The notes under the pieces were generated by a model that made no database searches, was not told where the DNA came from, and worked only from the letters and a program-made list of their open reading frames with translations. Both the position numbers and the translations under genes were made by a program. From positions 1 through 42,453 of the forward strand of contig JACPNP010000028.1 in the NCBI GenBank assembly GCA_016185365.1: 42,453 nt of DNA, given 5' to 3'. Every line of letters begins with the position of its first letter. Positions within the stretch are counted from its first letter, which is position 1. Origin of the DNA: Terriglobales bacterium. GTDB lineage: Bacteria > Acidobacteriota > Terriglobia > Terriglobales > Acidobacteriaceae. Shown one piece after another: positions 21,208 through 27,797 of the stretch.

Positions 21208-22380
21208 TTAGATCGCGTTCTTGCGCACTTCGCCGATGGTGGCCAGCGGGTCGCGGGCGCCTTCGCGCGGCGCGATCCACTTCTTCTCGCTGCCGATGAT
21301 GTCCAGCAACAGCTTGTGGTCTTCCGGAGTGGGCAGCCACTCTTTGTACAAGGTCTCGTTGTATTCCTTCTCTTCCACCGACTCACCGGTCACCGGATGG
21401 AACAACTGGTGCGCCCATTTGCCGATATTGCGATTGAAGCGGATATGCGGCGTGTAGAGCGGCGTCGAGCCCGGCTTCTGCGCGTTGCTGATCTTGCGCA
21501 CCAGGTCCGCGCACTCGTTCCAGTACAGCGTGCGGTTGTAGTCGTTCAGATCGTCGAGGTCGGCGGGGGCGGGGTTCTGAGGCTCGTCATAGCGGCCCTT
21601 GATGCCCCACACGTACGCCCAGTGCGCCGAGGACGAGTGATCCGTACCGAACAGGTCGCAAGCGCTCGAGATCCATTTGTTCAGATATTTCTGCAGCAGC
21701 CAGGTGGGGACCACGCCCGCGGCGGCGATGCGCGCCAGCCCGGTGTTGCCGGTACCCATGTGGAAGGCTTCTTCCTTGAGCATATAGCTCATGGAGCGTC
21801 CGAGCGGGGCAAAACCGGAATACTTCAACATTTGCAACTGGAACTTACCGTCGCGGTCCACGAAGTCGGTGTAGGCGAAGAAATCGAGCCAGTTGTCCAC
21901 ATTCACATTGAAGGAGCCGAGCAGGCGCTTGTTCTCGAAGGCGCGGCGCTCCAGCATCTTCTGGGCTTCCACTTTGCCGGTGTCGCCGAAGTGTTCCATG
22001 AGCAGCGCGCACATCTGCCAGCCGTGGCGCATCTCTTCGATCATCACTCGGGTGAGCGCGTTGCGGTCCCAGTCGCTGGGCGCGGACTCGAACAGCCAGC
22101 GCTGCTGCTCCACGCTGGCGAATTCGGTGTCGCCCTGATAGACGATCATGTTCAGCAGCGCGTCACGCATGTTCTGCGTGGGCATCTGGCGCAGGTTCTC
22201 CCACTTCTTCCGGCCCTTGTAGTGGCCGAACTGGATCTCATCCGTCTCGATCTTTCCGTAGAGCGTCTCGAAGTGGAAGGCGCGGATATCGTCGTGGTCC
22301 ACGCCGATCTCCTTGCGCCACTCGTCGAACAGGCCCTTCCATTCGCTGAACGTCCCGATCTTGTGTACGTGTCCCGGCAT
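21208..22380 (-). CDS. BoxB-like di-iron aryl-CoA oxygenase (short form)
   Basis: 390 residues of the PaaA/BoxB ferritin-like di-iron family, which epoxidise aryl-CoA rings. The best motif match is BoxB (benzoyl-CoA 2,3-epoxidase): QGDTEFASVEQQRWL, EEMRHGWQMCALL, FTDRDGKFQL-like TDFVDRDGKFQL and LKEEAFHMGTGNTGLAR. All six iron ligands have counterparts: Glu86, Glu116, His119, Asp177, Glu204 and His207, with spacing near that of BoxB (120, 150, 153, 211, 240, 243 as I recall). It is about 80 residues shorter than BoxB at both ends and has no reductase partner (BoxA) in the window, so another aryl-CoA or alicyclic-CoA may be the substrate. Its neighbours are CoA-transferase beta and aldehyde dehydrogenase genes. 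Cytoplasmic. Confidence 0.85.
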   Translation of the reverse strand: MPGHVHKIGTFSEWKGLFDEWRKEIGVDHDDIRAFHFETLYGKIETDEIQFGHYKGRKKWENLRQMPTQNMRDALLNMIVYQGDTEFASVEQQRWLFESAPSDWDRNALTRVMIEEMRHGWQMCALLMEHFGDTGKVEAQKMLERRAFENKRLLGSFNVNVDNWLDFFAYTDFVDRDGKFQLQMLKYSGFAPLGRSMSYMLKEEAFHMGTGNTGLARIAAAGVVPTWLLQKYLNKWISSACDLFGTDHSSSAHWAYVWGIKGRYDEPQNPAPADLDDLNDYNRTLYWNECADLVRKISNAQKPGSTPLYTPHIRFNRNIGKWAHQLFHPVTGESVEEKEYNETLYKEWLPTPEDHKLLLDIIGSEKKWIAPREGARDPLATIGEVRKNAI

Positions 22381-22397
22381 TTTAACCCCAGTTCCGA

Positions 22398-22427
22398 GTT
22401 TCTAGTTTCTAGTTTTTCGTTTTCTAG
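22398..22427. repeat. Degenerate heptanucleotide array (GTTTCTA unit)
   Basis: GTTTCTA, GTTTCTA, GTTTTTC, GTTTTCTA: about four units, the last with one extra base, 17 bases upstream of the BoxB-like start. The rest of the 133-bp gap to the aldehyde dehydrogenase stop holds nothing else recognisable. Confidence 0.6.
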
Positions 22428-22513
22428 TCGATTCGCATGAACTTAATCGGGATGTTCATCTACAGTTTGGGGTTTCCAATTCTGCAATCACCCGATTTCC
22501 AGATTTTCAATCC

Positions 22514-23977
22514 CTAGAGCGCCATCCAGACTGATTTCAATTCGGTGTAATGCTCCACCGCATGCGCGCCCAGCTCACGCCCGAAGCCCGACTGCTTGAA
22601 GCCGCCGAAGGGCATGGCGGCATCCATGGGGCCGTAGGTGTTGATCCACACTGTGCCCGCTTTCAACCGGCGCGCGAGGGCGTGCGCTTTCTTCACATTG
22701 TTGGTCCAGATGCCGGCGGCGAGGCCGTAGATGTTGCGATTCGCCAGGTCGGCCACCTGGTCAAGATCGTCGAAGGTCAACGTGGCCAGCACCGGCCCGA
22801 AGATCTCTTCCTGCGCGATCTTCATGTCATTGTTCACGCCGCCGAAGATGGTGGGCTCCAGAAAATAGCCGTTGCCCCCGTCCACGCTCACGCGATTCCC
22901 GCCGGCCAGCAGCTCCGCGCCTTCACTCTTCCCGGCGTCGATGTAGCTCATCACCGTCTTCAACTGCTGCTCACTGACGATCGCGCCCAACCGTGTTTTG
23001 GGATCGAGCGGATCGGCCGGTTTCAGTTTTTTCGCGCGATCCACCAGCTTCGCAAGGAACTCATCTTTCACGCTGTTTTCCAGAAAGAGCCGCGAGCCCG
23101 CGTTACAGACCTCACCCTTGCCGTAGAAGATGCCGTTGAACGCGCCCTTCACGGCGGAATCGAGGTCGGAATCGGCGAAGACGATGTTCGGGGACTTGCC
23201 GCCCAGCTCGAGGGTCACGCGCTTGAGCGTGTCTGCCGCGTTGCGCATGATCTCTTTGCCGACAGAGGTCGAGCCGGTGAACGCGATCTTGTCGATGCCA
23301 GCGTGCTTCACCAGCGCCGCGCCGGTCTGCGGGCCGCCGGTCACGATGTTCACAACACCGGCCGGCAATCCCGCCTCCTGACACAACCGGCCGAACTTGA
23401 GCGCGGTGAGCGGTGTCTGCTCCGCTGGCTTGAGGACGACAGTATTGCCACAGGCCAGCGCCGGCCCGAGCTTCCAGGTGGTGAGCAGCAGGGGGAAATT
23501 CCATGGCACGATCGCGCCCACCACTCCGATGGGCTCGCGTAGCGTGTAGGTGAACGCGCTCGACTGCGTATTCACTGTCTCGCCGTAGATCTTGGTGGCC
23601 AGGCCCGCGTAGTAACGCATCACGTCAATGGCCATGGGCATGTCGACGTAGCGGGACTCGAAGATAGGCTTGCCGTTGTCCAGAGTCTCGAGCTCGGCCA
23701 GCTCCTCGATATCGCGTTCCATCAGGTCAGCGATCTTCCACAGCAGCCGGCCGCGCTCGCTGGCGCTCATGCTGCGCCACTTCGACTTGGGATCATCGAA
23801 GGCGGCCCGCGCCGCCGCCACAGCGCGATCGATCTCAGCCGGTCCCGCGTCGGCGATCTCGCCCAGCGCCTCCCCGGTGGCCGGATTGAAGGTGATGAAC
23901 ACTGTGGAGGCGTCCACCCACTCACCATTGATGAGGAGTTTGCCGGGCTCGATCTTCGATCTGCTCGCAGTCAGCAT
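22514..23977 (-). CDS. Aldehyde dehydrogenase (NAD(P)-dependent)
   Basis: 487 residues, classical ALDH superfamily. VPWNFPLLL (nucleotide-binding turn), [12 protein letters not shown] (coenzyme site), LELGGKSPN (general-base Glu), [11 protein letters not shown] (catalytic Cys; the usual CTAG/CCAG is CNAG here) and EEIFGPVL are all present, as is the C-terminal [19 protein letters not shown]. It oxidises an aldehyde to the acid. In the box pathway this step removes the semialdehyde made by ring cleavage (BoxD role), which fits its place next to the BoxB-like gene, but the sequence resembles general betaine/aliphatic aldehyde dehydrogenases and specificity is not evident. It lies 41 bp after the enoyl-CoA hydratase gene. 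Confidence 0.93.
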   Translation of the reverse strand: MLTASRSKIEPGKLLINGEWVDASTVFITFNPATGEALGEIADAGPAEIDRAVAAARAAFDDPKSKWRSMSASERGRLLWKIADLMERDIEELAELETLDNGKPIFESRYVDMPMAIDVMRYYAGLATKIYGETVNTQSSAFTYTLREPIGVVGAIVPWNFPLLLTTWKLGPALACGNTVVLKPAEQTPLTALKFGRLCQEAGLPAGVVNIVTGGPQTGAALVKHAGIDKIAFTGSTSVGKEIMRNAADTLKRVTLELGGKSPNIVFADSDLDSAVKGAFNGIFYGKGEVCNAGSRLFLENSVKDEFLAKLVDRAKKLKPADPLDPKTRLGAIVSEQQLKTVMSYIDAGKSEGAELLAGGNRVSVDGGNGYFLEPTIFGGVNNDMKIAQEEIFGPVLATLTFDDLDQVADLANRNIYGLAAGIWTNNVKKAHALARRLKAGTVWINTYGPMDAAMPFGGFKQSGFGRELGAHAVEHYTELKSVWMAL

Positions 23978-24001
23978 CGCTTAGTCGTCCGTTCTTTGTA
24001 A

Positions 24002-24022
24002 TTGCTGGTTGCCGGCTGCTAC
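24002..24022. repeat. Short heptanucleotide array at the enoyl-CoA hydratase stop codon
   Basis: TTGCTGG, TTGCCGG and CTGCTAC. Read on the minus strand, the TAG stop codon (24021-24019) forms the start of the array. Confidence 0.6.
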
Positions 24023-24822
24023 TTCGCCGTAAAGGTCGCCGGACGCTTCTCGACATACGCCGCGATGCCTTCTTTGGCGTCGTCACTGGCGAACAGGCGC
24101 TGCTGCAGCTCGCGCTCGATGGCCAGAGCGGACTCCATCGGCACTTCCCAGCCGGATTGCACCGACCTCTTGATGTTGCCCACGGCCTTCGACGCCTTGT
24201 TCGGCGGGCAGAACTGGCGCGCGTACTCCATCACGTTCTCCATGAAGTTCTCGCGCTCAAAAATGTCATTCACCAGGCCCCAATCCTTGCCTTCCTCGAA
24301 GGTAAAGGTGTTGCCGGTCACCATCAGCTCGATGGCCTTGTTCTTGCCGACAATACGGCTCAAGCGCTGAGTGCCGCCGGTGCCCGGAAGCACGCCCAGA
24401 TTCACTTCGGGCAGTCCCATCTTGCCTGCGTCCTTGCGCGCGATGCGCAGGTCAGCCGCCATGGCGATCTCCAGCCCGCCGCCCACGCAGTGGCCGTTGA
24501 TGGCCGCGATCACCAGCTTGGGCGTGTGCTCCAGGCGCAGCAACATCTCATTGGCATGGAGACAAAAGTAGTACTTGAAGGTCGGGTCCACGCTGTTCAG
24601 CATCTTGATGTTGGCGCCGGCGGAGAAGAACTTGTCACCCTTGCCGGTGAGCACGATCACGTGCGCGTCATTGTCAAAGCGCGCCTTCAGGATGGCTTCG
24701 TCAAACTGGCGGTTCATCTCATAGGTGTAGGTGTTCGCCGGCGGATCATCCATCTCGATGACGGCGACTCCGGCTTCGACCCGGAAGTTGACTAGCGGTT
24801 TGGTCTCGGTAGCGGTGGCCAT
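24019..24822 (-). CDS. Enoyl-CoA hydratase/isomerase
   Basis: 267 residues, crotonase fold. The oxyanion-hole and catalytic segments are FFSAGANIKML, HCVGGGLEIAMAAD (first catalytic Glu) and LPEVNLGVLPGTGGTQRL (second catalytic Glu). The C-terminal FASDDAKEGIAAYVEKRPATF is typical of true hydratases. It would hydrate a 2-enoyl-CoA in beta-oxidation of the ring-opened product. It starts 32 bp after the tetR stop, with GAGGAG before the ATG, so it is in the TetR-headed operon. An alternative is a general fatty-acid hydratase. Confidence 0.92.
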   Translation of the reverse strand: MATATETKPLVNFRVEAGVAVIEMDDPPANTYTYEMNRQFDEAILKARFDNDAHVIVLTGKGDKFFSAGANIKMLNSVDPTFKYYFCLHANEMLLRLEHTPKLVIAAINGHCVGGGLEIAMAADLRIARKDAGKMGLPEVNLGVLPGTGGTQRLSRIVGKNKAIELMVTGNTFTFEEGKDWGLVNDIFERENFMENVMEYARQFCPPNKASKAVGNIKRSVQSGWEVPMESALAIERELQQRLFASDDAKEGIAAYVEKRPATFTAK

Positions 24823-24851
24823 GGTGCGTTCTCCTCGGTGGAAATTTCTGG

Positions 24852-24865
24852 GATTTACGATTGCG
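24852..24865. repeat. Two heptanucleotide units at the tetR stop codon
   Basis: GATTTAC and GATTGCG, nearly the unit expanded at 20091-20153. The TAA stop of tetR lies within the first unit. This may be an unexpanded seed of such an array; with two copies chance is possible. Confidence 0.35.
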
Positions 24866-25535
24866 TGGTCTTATGAGTCCGTTTCTTGCGCTTCAGGATC
24901 CCCTGCAGGAACATGTCCGCCATCTGCGTGGACAGCGCGCCGGCGTCGGCGTCCGTGCGCGGGTTGTGCCAGGTATAGATCCAATTCACCATGCCGAACA
25001 GGCTGAGCACGGCGATGCGGACCTCCGCCGGGCCCCATTCTAATCCCTTGGCGCGGCCCAGGTCTTCCACAAGCGCGATGCAGGCGCGGTAGTACTCCCG
25101 CTTGATGGCGCGCACCTGGCTGCCGGCTTCTCCTGTGAGTACGTCCGCCTCATGGGAGAAGACCTTCATGGCCTTCTTGTTCGCCAGAAAATATTCCAAG
25201 TGATTGTGAATGAAGATGCGCACCCGCTGTTCCGGATCGGTGACACCCTCCAACCGTTCGCGCAGTCGCTCCAAAATGGTGGAAAAGGTCTGTTTCTGGA
25301 TCAGATAGAGCAGTTTTTCTTTGGAGTCGAAGTAGTGATACAGCCCGGCCAGGCTCATGCCTGTGGCGCGGGAAAGGTCGCGCACGGAAGCCGCGGCGTA
25401 GCCTTTTTCGTAGAACACGTCGGTGGCGCAGGCCAGGATCTCGGTGAGCCGGCGGTCGAAACGGGAGTCGTGCTCGACGGTCTCCCCGCCGGGGGCGGAT
25501 CGACGCAAGCGCGGGGTGGAAACGGACGAGGCCAT
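24855..25535 (-). CDS. TetR/AcrR-family transcriptional regulator heading the cluster
   Basis: 226 residues. The N-terminal helix-turn-helix is clear (EILACATDVFYEKGYAAASV, then RDLSRATGMSLAGLYHYFDS, about residues 32-75), and the C-terminal ligand-binding domain is all-helical, ending KRKKRTHKTTQS. TetR regulators beside acyl-CoA genes usually bind a pathway CoA ester and lose DNA binding. The enoyl-CoA hydratase gene follows after 32 bp, so tetR is likely the first gene of the operon. A 20-bp palindrome immediately upstream of its ATG is the likely operator, making it autoregulated. No Shine-Dalgarno fits in that space. Confidence 0.92.
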   Translation of the reverse strand: MASSVSTPRLRRSAPGGETVEHDSRFDRRLTEILACATDVFYEKGYAAASVRDLSRATGMSLAGLYHYFDSKEKLLYLIQKQTFSTILERLRERLEGVTDPEQRVRIFIHNHLEYFLANKKAMKVFSHEADVLTGEAGSQVRAIKREYYRACIALVEDLGRAKGLEWGPAEVRIAVLSLFGMVNWIYTWHNPRTDADAGALSTQMADMFLQGILKRKKRTHKTTQS

Positions 25536-25555
25536 ATTCGAACGAACGTTCGAAT
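25536..25555. promoter_or_regulatory. TetR operator (20-bp palindrome)
   Basis: Two perfect 9-base arms, ATTCGAACG and CGTTCGAAT, separated by AA. It occupies positions -1 to -20 relative to the tetR ATG and overlaps a TACAAT -10-like sequence (25559-25554, minus strand). Binding here would block transcription of tetR and the whole downstream cluster. Confidence 0.8.
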
Positions 25556-25662
25556 TGTATCATAGCTGTCCCGGCGGGCCGACCCAGACGAATTTCCGTT
25601 GACCCAGGCCCCGGTGCGGGCGTACGTTGCCCCCGTCTGTCCCTGACCATTTTGGAGGTCCG

Positions 25663-26430
25663 ATGTTCTGTAATCAGTGCGGCAACAACAATCCGGATAC
25701 CAGCCGTTTCTGCAACAACTGCGGCCAGCCCCTGGGCGTCGAGGCACAAGCGGCGCCACCTTCCGCCTACCCGCCGATGCCACCCGGCGTTCCCCTTCCC
25801 GACGCAAAAACCGACGGCAAAGCGGTGGCCAGCCTCATCCTCGGCATCATGGGCGTGACCGTGTTCAGCCTGTTCGCCGGGATCCCGGCCATCATCCTCG
25901 GACACATCTCGTACTCGAAGATCAAGAAAAGCATGGGCCGCCTCAAAGGCAGCGGCATGGCATTGGCGGGCCTCATCATGGGCTATCTCAGCCTACTGGC
26001 CATTCCCATGCTGCTGATCATCGCTGCTATCGCCATTCCCAATCTCCTGCGTTCCCGCATGGCTGCAAATGAGGCATCGGCGGTGGGCAGTCTCCGCACC
26101 ATCAACGTCGCGGCAGTCACGTACCAGGGCACTTACAAGTCCTTCCCGGTGAGCCTTGAGCAGATGGGCCCGGCGAAGTCCGGAAAGCCGGATGCAGAGC
26201 ACGTCGACTATCTGGATGAGTCTCTCGCATCGGGCAGGCGCGCGGGTTATCAATTCATTTATGAATGCACGGAAACAGGCGCGGATGGAGCCTGCACCAA
26301 ATACTTCGCATACGCGGAACCGAGCAGCCGCGGCTCCACCGGACAGCGTTCGTTCTGTACCGCGGACGATGGGATCATCCGCTATGAGTCGAGCGGAAAC
26401 TGCACTTTGGAAAGCGTGCCCCTCGAATGA
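25663..26430 (+). CDS. Zinc-ribbon / DUF4190 / type IV pilin-like fusion protein
   Basis: 255 residues. ATG 25663 is chosen because GGAGG (25654-25658) lies four bases upstream. Residues 3-24 form a CNQCGNNN...CNNCGQPL zinc ribbon (Cys3, Cys6 and two further Cys). A Pro-rich linker follows, then the DUF4190 membrane hairpin (KAVASLILGIMGV to GHISYSKIKK, about 50-85). The next segment, LLIIAAIAIPNLLRSRMAAN, is a pilin-like N-terminal helix; it and the soluble domain with four Cys resemble a pseudopilin (GspG/PilA), but without its own prepilin cleavage site. So it is probably membrane-bound with a pilin-like periplasmic head. Role unknown. It diverges from tetR. Confidence 0.8.
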   Translation: MFCNQCGNNNPDTSRFCNNCGQPLGVEAQAAPPSAYPPMPPGVPLPDAKTDGKAVASLILGIMGVTVFSLFAGIPAIILGHISYSKIKKSMGRLKGSGMALAGLIMGYLSLLAIPMLLIIAAIAIPNLLRSRMAANEASAVGSLRTINVAAVTYQGTYKSFPVSLEQMGPAKSGKPDAEHVDYLDESLASGRRAGYQFIYECTETGADGACTKYFAYAEPSSRGSTGQRSFCTADDGIIRYESSGNCTLESVPLE

Positions 26431-26445
26431 CTTCCGTAAAGTCAC

Positions 26446-26477
26446 AACGCCTGCCCATCGGGCAGGCGTTTTTCTTT
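26446..26477 (+). terminator. Intrinsic terminator after the zinc-ribbon/pilin fusion gene
   Basis: A perfect 11-bp stem (26446-26456 with 26460-26470), three-base loop, then TTTCTTTC, 15 bases after the stop codon. Confidence 0.92.
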
Positions 26478-26490
26478 CTGCAATCCGTTG

Positions 26491-26835
26491 CTAGTCCGGC
26501 TCACATCGGCAAGCGTGGCGTATGAAACCCAGATGCCATTCCATCGGGTCCTGGCTCAGCAGCGCCAGGCCGCGCCAGTCGCCGCACTCCGGACATCGCC
26601 GCAGGCCTTTGGGAACTCCCGCGGGTTGCTCTCCGGCATAGCGCAGGACCATCTGCACACCCTGGGAGAGCGGCGGGAACAGATTGTAATTGTTATCCGG
26701 GGCCGCCAGCTCGCGCGGATGGCACTCGCACTGGCACACCCACTCCACCAGGCCTTCGCGGTCCACGTGCTGACACTGGCCGTGCTGGCCTTCGACACAG
26801 GCCAGGAATTGCGTGTAATACATTGGTGATCGCAT
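26491..26835 (-). CDS. Cys-rich putative metal-binding protein of unknown function
   Basis: 114 residues. Two Cys/His clusters: an N-terminal one (CVEGQHGQCQHVD, CQCECH) and a C-terminal CPECGDWRG with a closing HACRCEPD, suggesting one or two structural zinc sites. No membrane segment. The ATG at 26835 has GAGGA a few bases upstream. I recognise no family. The gene lies downstream of the structured RNA and its terminator (26921-27092) on the same strand, with an 85-base stretch in between, so its expression might depend on read-through of that RNA. Confidence 0.65.
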   Translation of the reverse strand: MRSPMYYTQFLACVEGQHGQCQHVDREGLVEWVCQCECHPRELAAPDNNYNLFPPLSQGVQMVLRYAGEQPAGVPKGLRRCPECGDWRGLALLSQDPMEWHLGFIRHACRCEPD

Positions 26836-26920
26836 GACCGTCCTCGTTCCTTCATCGGGGTCCGCCGCCTTGGGGGGAGGCCGGAGTGGTTGTAATCACC
26901 AGGAGGGTTGCCGCATCGCC

Positions 26921-26962
26921 CAAAAAGCAGAAGCCGCCTGAGGAAACTCCATCAGGCGGCTT
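26921..26962 (-). terminator. Intrinsic terminator of the structured RNA
   Basis: An 11-bp stem (26931-26941 with 26952-26962), 10-base loop, followed on the minus strand by CTGCTTTTTG. It is located between the structured RNA and the Cys-rich gene. Confidence 0.8.
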
Positions 26963-27092
26963 CGATCCTTTTCCGGCTGAGACTTTTGTCGGAGTATGTT
27001 TTCTCCGCTCATCGGGGTTTTCGCCCCTTAGCACCGTAGCGTCTCCGGCTCGGTTGCTGCGACCCGGTCTCCCGGGCCATCTCCTGATGTCG
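26921..27092 (-). ncRNA. Candidate structured RNA (small RNA or riboswitch) with its own promoter and terminator
   Basis: No credible gene fills the 306 bp between nuoB and the Cys-rich gene. On the minus strand the region folds well: CCCGG-GAGA-CCGGG hairpin with a GNRA-type loop (27076-27063); a long-range stem GAGAC/GTCTC (27045-27041 with 26983-26979) enclosing the hairpins GGGG-CGAAAA-CCCC (27027-27014) and CGGAG/CTCCG (27007-26990); then the 11-bp terminator at 26962-26931. A promoter lies just upstream. The words GCAACC and, 16 bases on, GGTGCTAA recall the S-box (SAM-I) core, but the canonical S-box kink-turn arm is absent, so I do not name it. It could be a trans-acting RNA or a cis-regulator of the downstream Cys-rich gene. 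Confidence 0.6.
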
Positions 27093-27098
27093 AAGAAG

Positions 27099-27127
27099 AA
27101 TGTAGCACTGGCACTTGCGCTTTGCAA
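27099..27127 (-). promoter_or_regulatory. Candidate promoter of the structured RNA
   Basis: On the minus strand: TTGCAA (27127-27122), 17-bp spacer, TACATT (27104-27099), with TG one base before the -10 (extended -10). The predicted start is near 27092, at the 5' edge of the folded region. It lies 15 bp beyond the nuoB stop codon. Confidence 0.6.
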
Positions 27128-27141
27128 GTACACCGCTTCCG

Positions 27142-27702
27142 CTAGGTAAGGTTCAGCACCTTGCGCACCGAGCCGCGCTCATTCTCGATCTTTTGCTGCA
27201 ACAGCGTGATGGCATAGATGAGCTGCTCCGGACGCGGCGGGCAGCCGGGGACATAGATGTCCACCGGGATCACCTGGTTCACGCCCTGCACCAGCGCGTA
27301 ATTCTGGAAGACGCCGCCCGAGGTGGCGCAGGCGCCCATGCTGATCACCCACTTCGGCTCCGGCATCTGCTCCCAGAGCTGGCGGATGACCGGGGCCATC
27401 TTCTGCGAGACCCGACCGGCGATGATCATCAGGTCCGCCTGGCGCGGCGAGGGGCGGAAGACCTCGGCGCCGAAGCGCGCGATGTCAAAACGCGACGCGC
27501 CCATGGCCATCATCTCGATGGCGCAGCAGGCCAGGCCGAAGGTCATGGGCCAGATGGAGTTCTTGCGGCACCAGTTCACCACCTTGTCCAACTGGGTGAG
27601 GATGATGCCTTCCGGCGCCTGCGCGCCGAAATCCAGCTCCCGCAGCCCAGGGGAGAACTCCCGCGCGGCCATCTTGTCGGTATAACTGCTGCCGATGCTC
27701 AT
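27142..27702 (-). CDS. nuoB: NADH-quinone oxidoreductase subunit B (NuoB)
   Basis: 186 residues. NuoB carries the N2 [4Fe-4S] cluster that passes electrons to quinone in complex I, at the inner-membrane face. The ligands are visible: LACCAIEMM (adjacent Cys pair), GACATSGG and [11 protein letters not shown] 27702 gives a normal length; a longer in-frame extension begins upstream but its residues are not family-like. It is encoded alone: no other nuo gene is in the window, whereas nuoB is usually between nuoA and nuoC. It may be a dispersed complex I gene or a second copy. Confidence 0.93.
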   Translation of the reverse strand: MSIGSSYTDKMAAREFSPGLRELDFGAQAPEGIILTQLDKVVNWCRKNSIWPMTFGLACCAIEMMAMGASRFDIARFGAEVFRPSPRQADLMIIAGRVSQKMAPVIRQLWEQMPEPKWVISMGACATSGGVFQNYALVQGVNQVIPVDIYVPGCPPRPEQLIYAITLLQQKIENERGSVRKVLNLT

Positions 27703-27797
27703 GGCACTATTGTAATCCCGAAGCACATCTGCCGGGCAACACCAAAAGGTGGCCGATTCGCTGGGGTAGAATCGGATTCGAACCATTTTCCGCCCCG

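Noticed and set aside
26488..26829. Plus-strand frame over the Cys-rich gene
   Set aside because: The minus-strand frame has a ribosome site and ordered Cys/His clusters; the plus frame has neither.
26921..27092. Naming the structured RNA as an S-box (SAM-I) riboswitch
   Set aside because: GCAACC and GGTGCTAA are present, but the GGAGGGA...GGCCC kink-turn arm and a good P1 stem are not; the downstream gene is also not a methionine gene.
26852..27149. Open frames on both strands over the structured RNA region
   Set aside because: They run through the hairpins and terminator, have no ribosome sites and unnatural composition; an RNA explains the region better.
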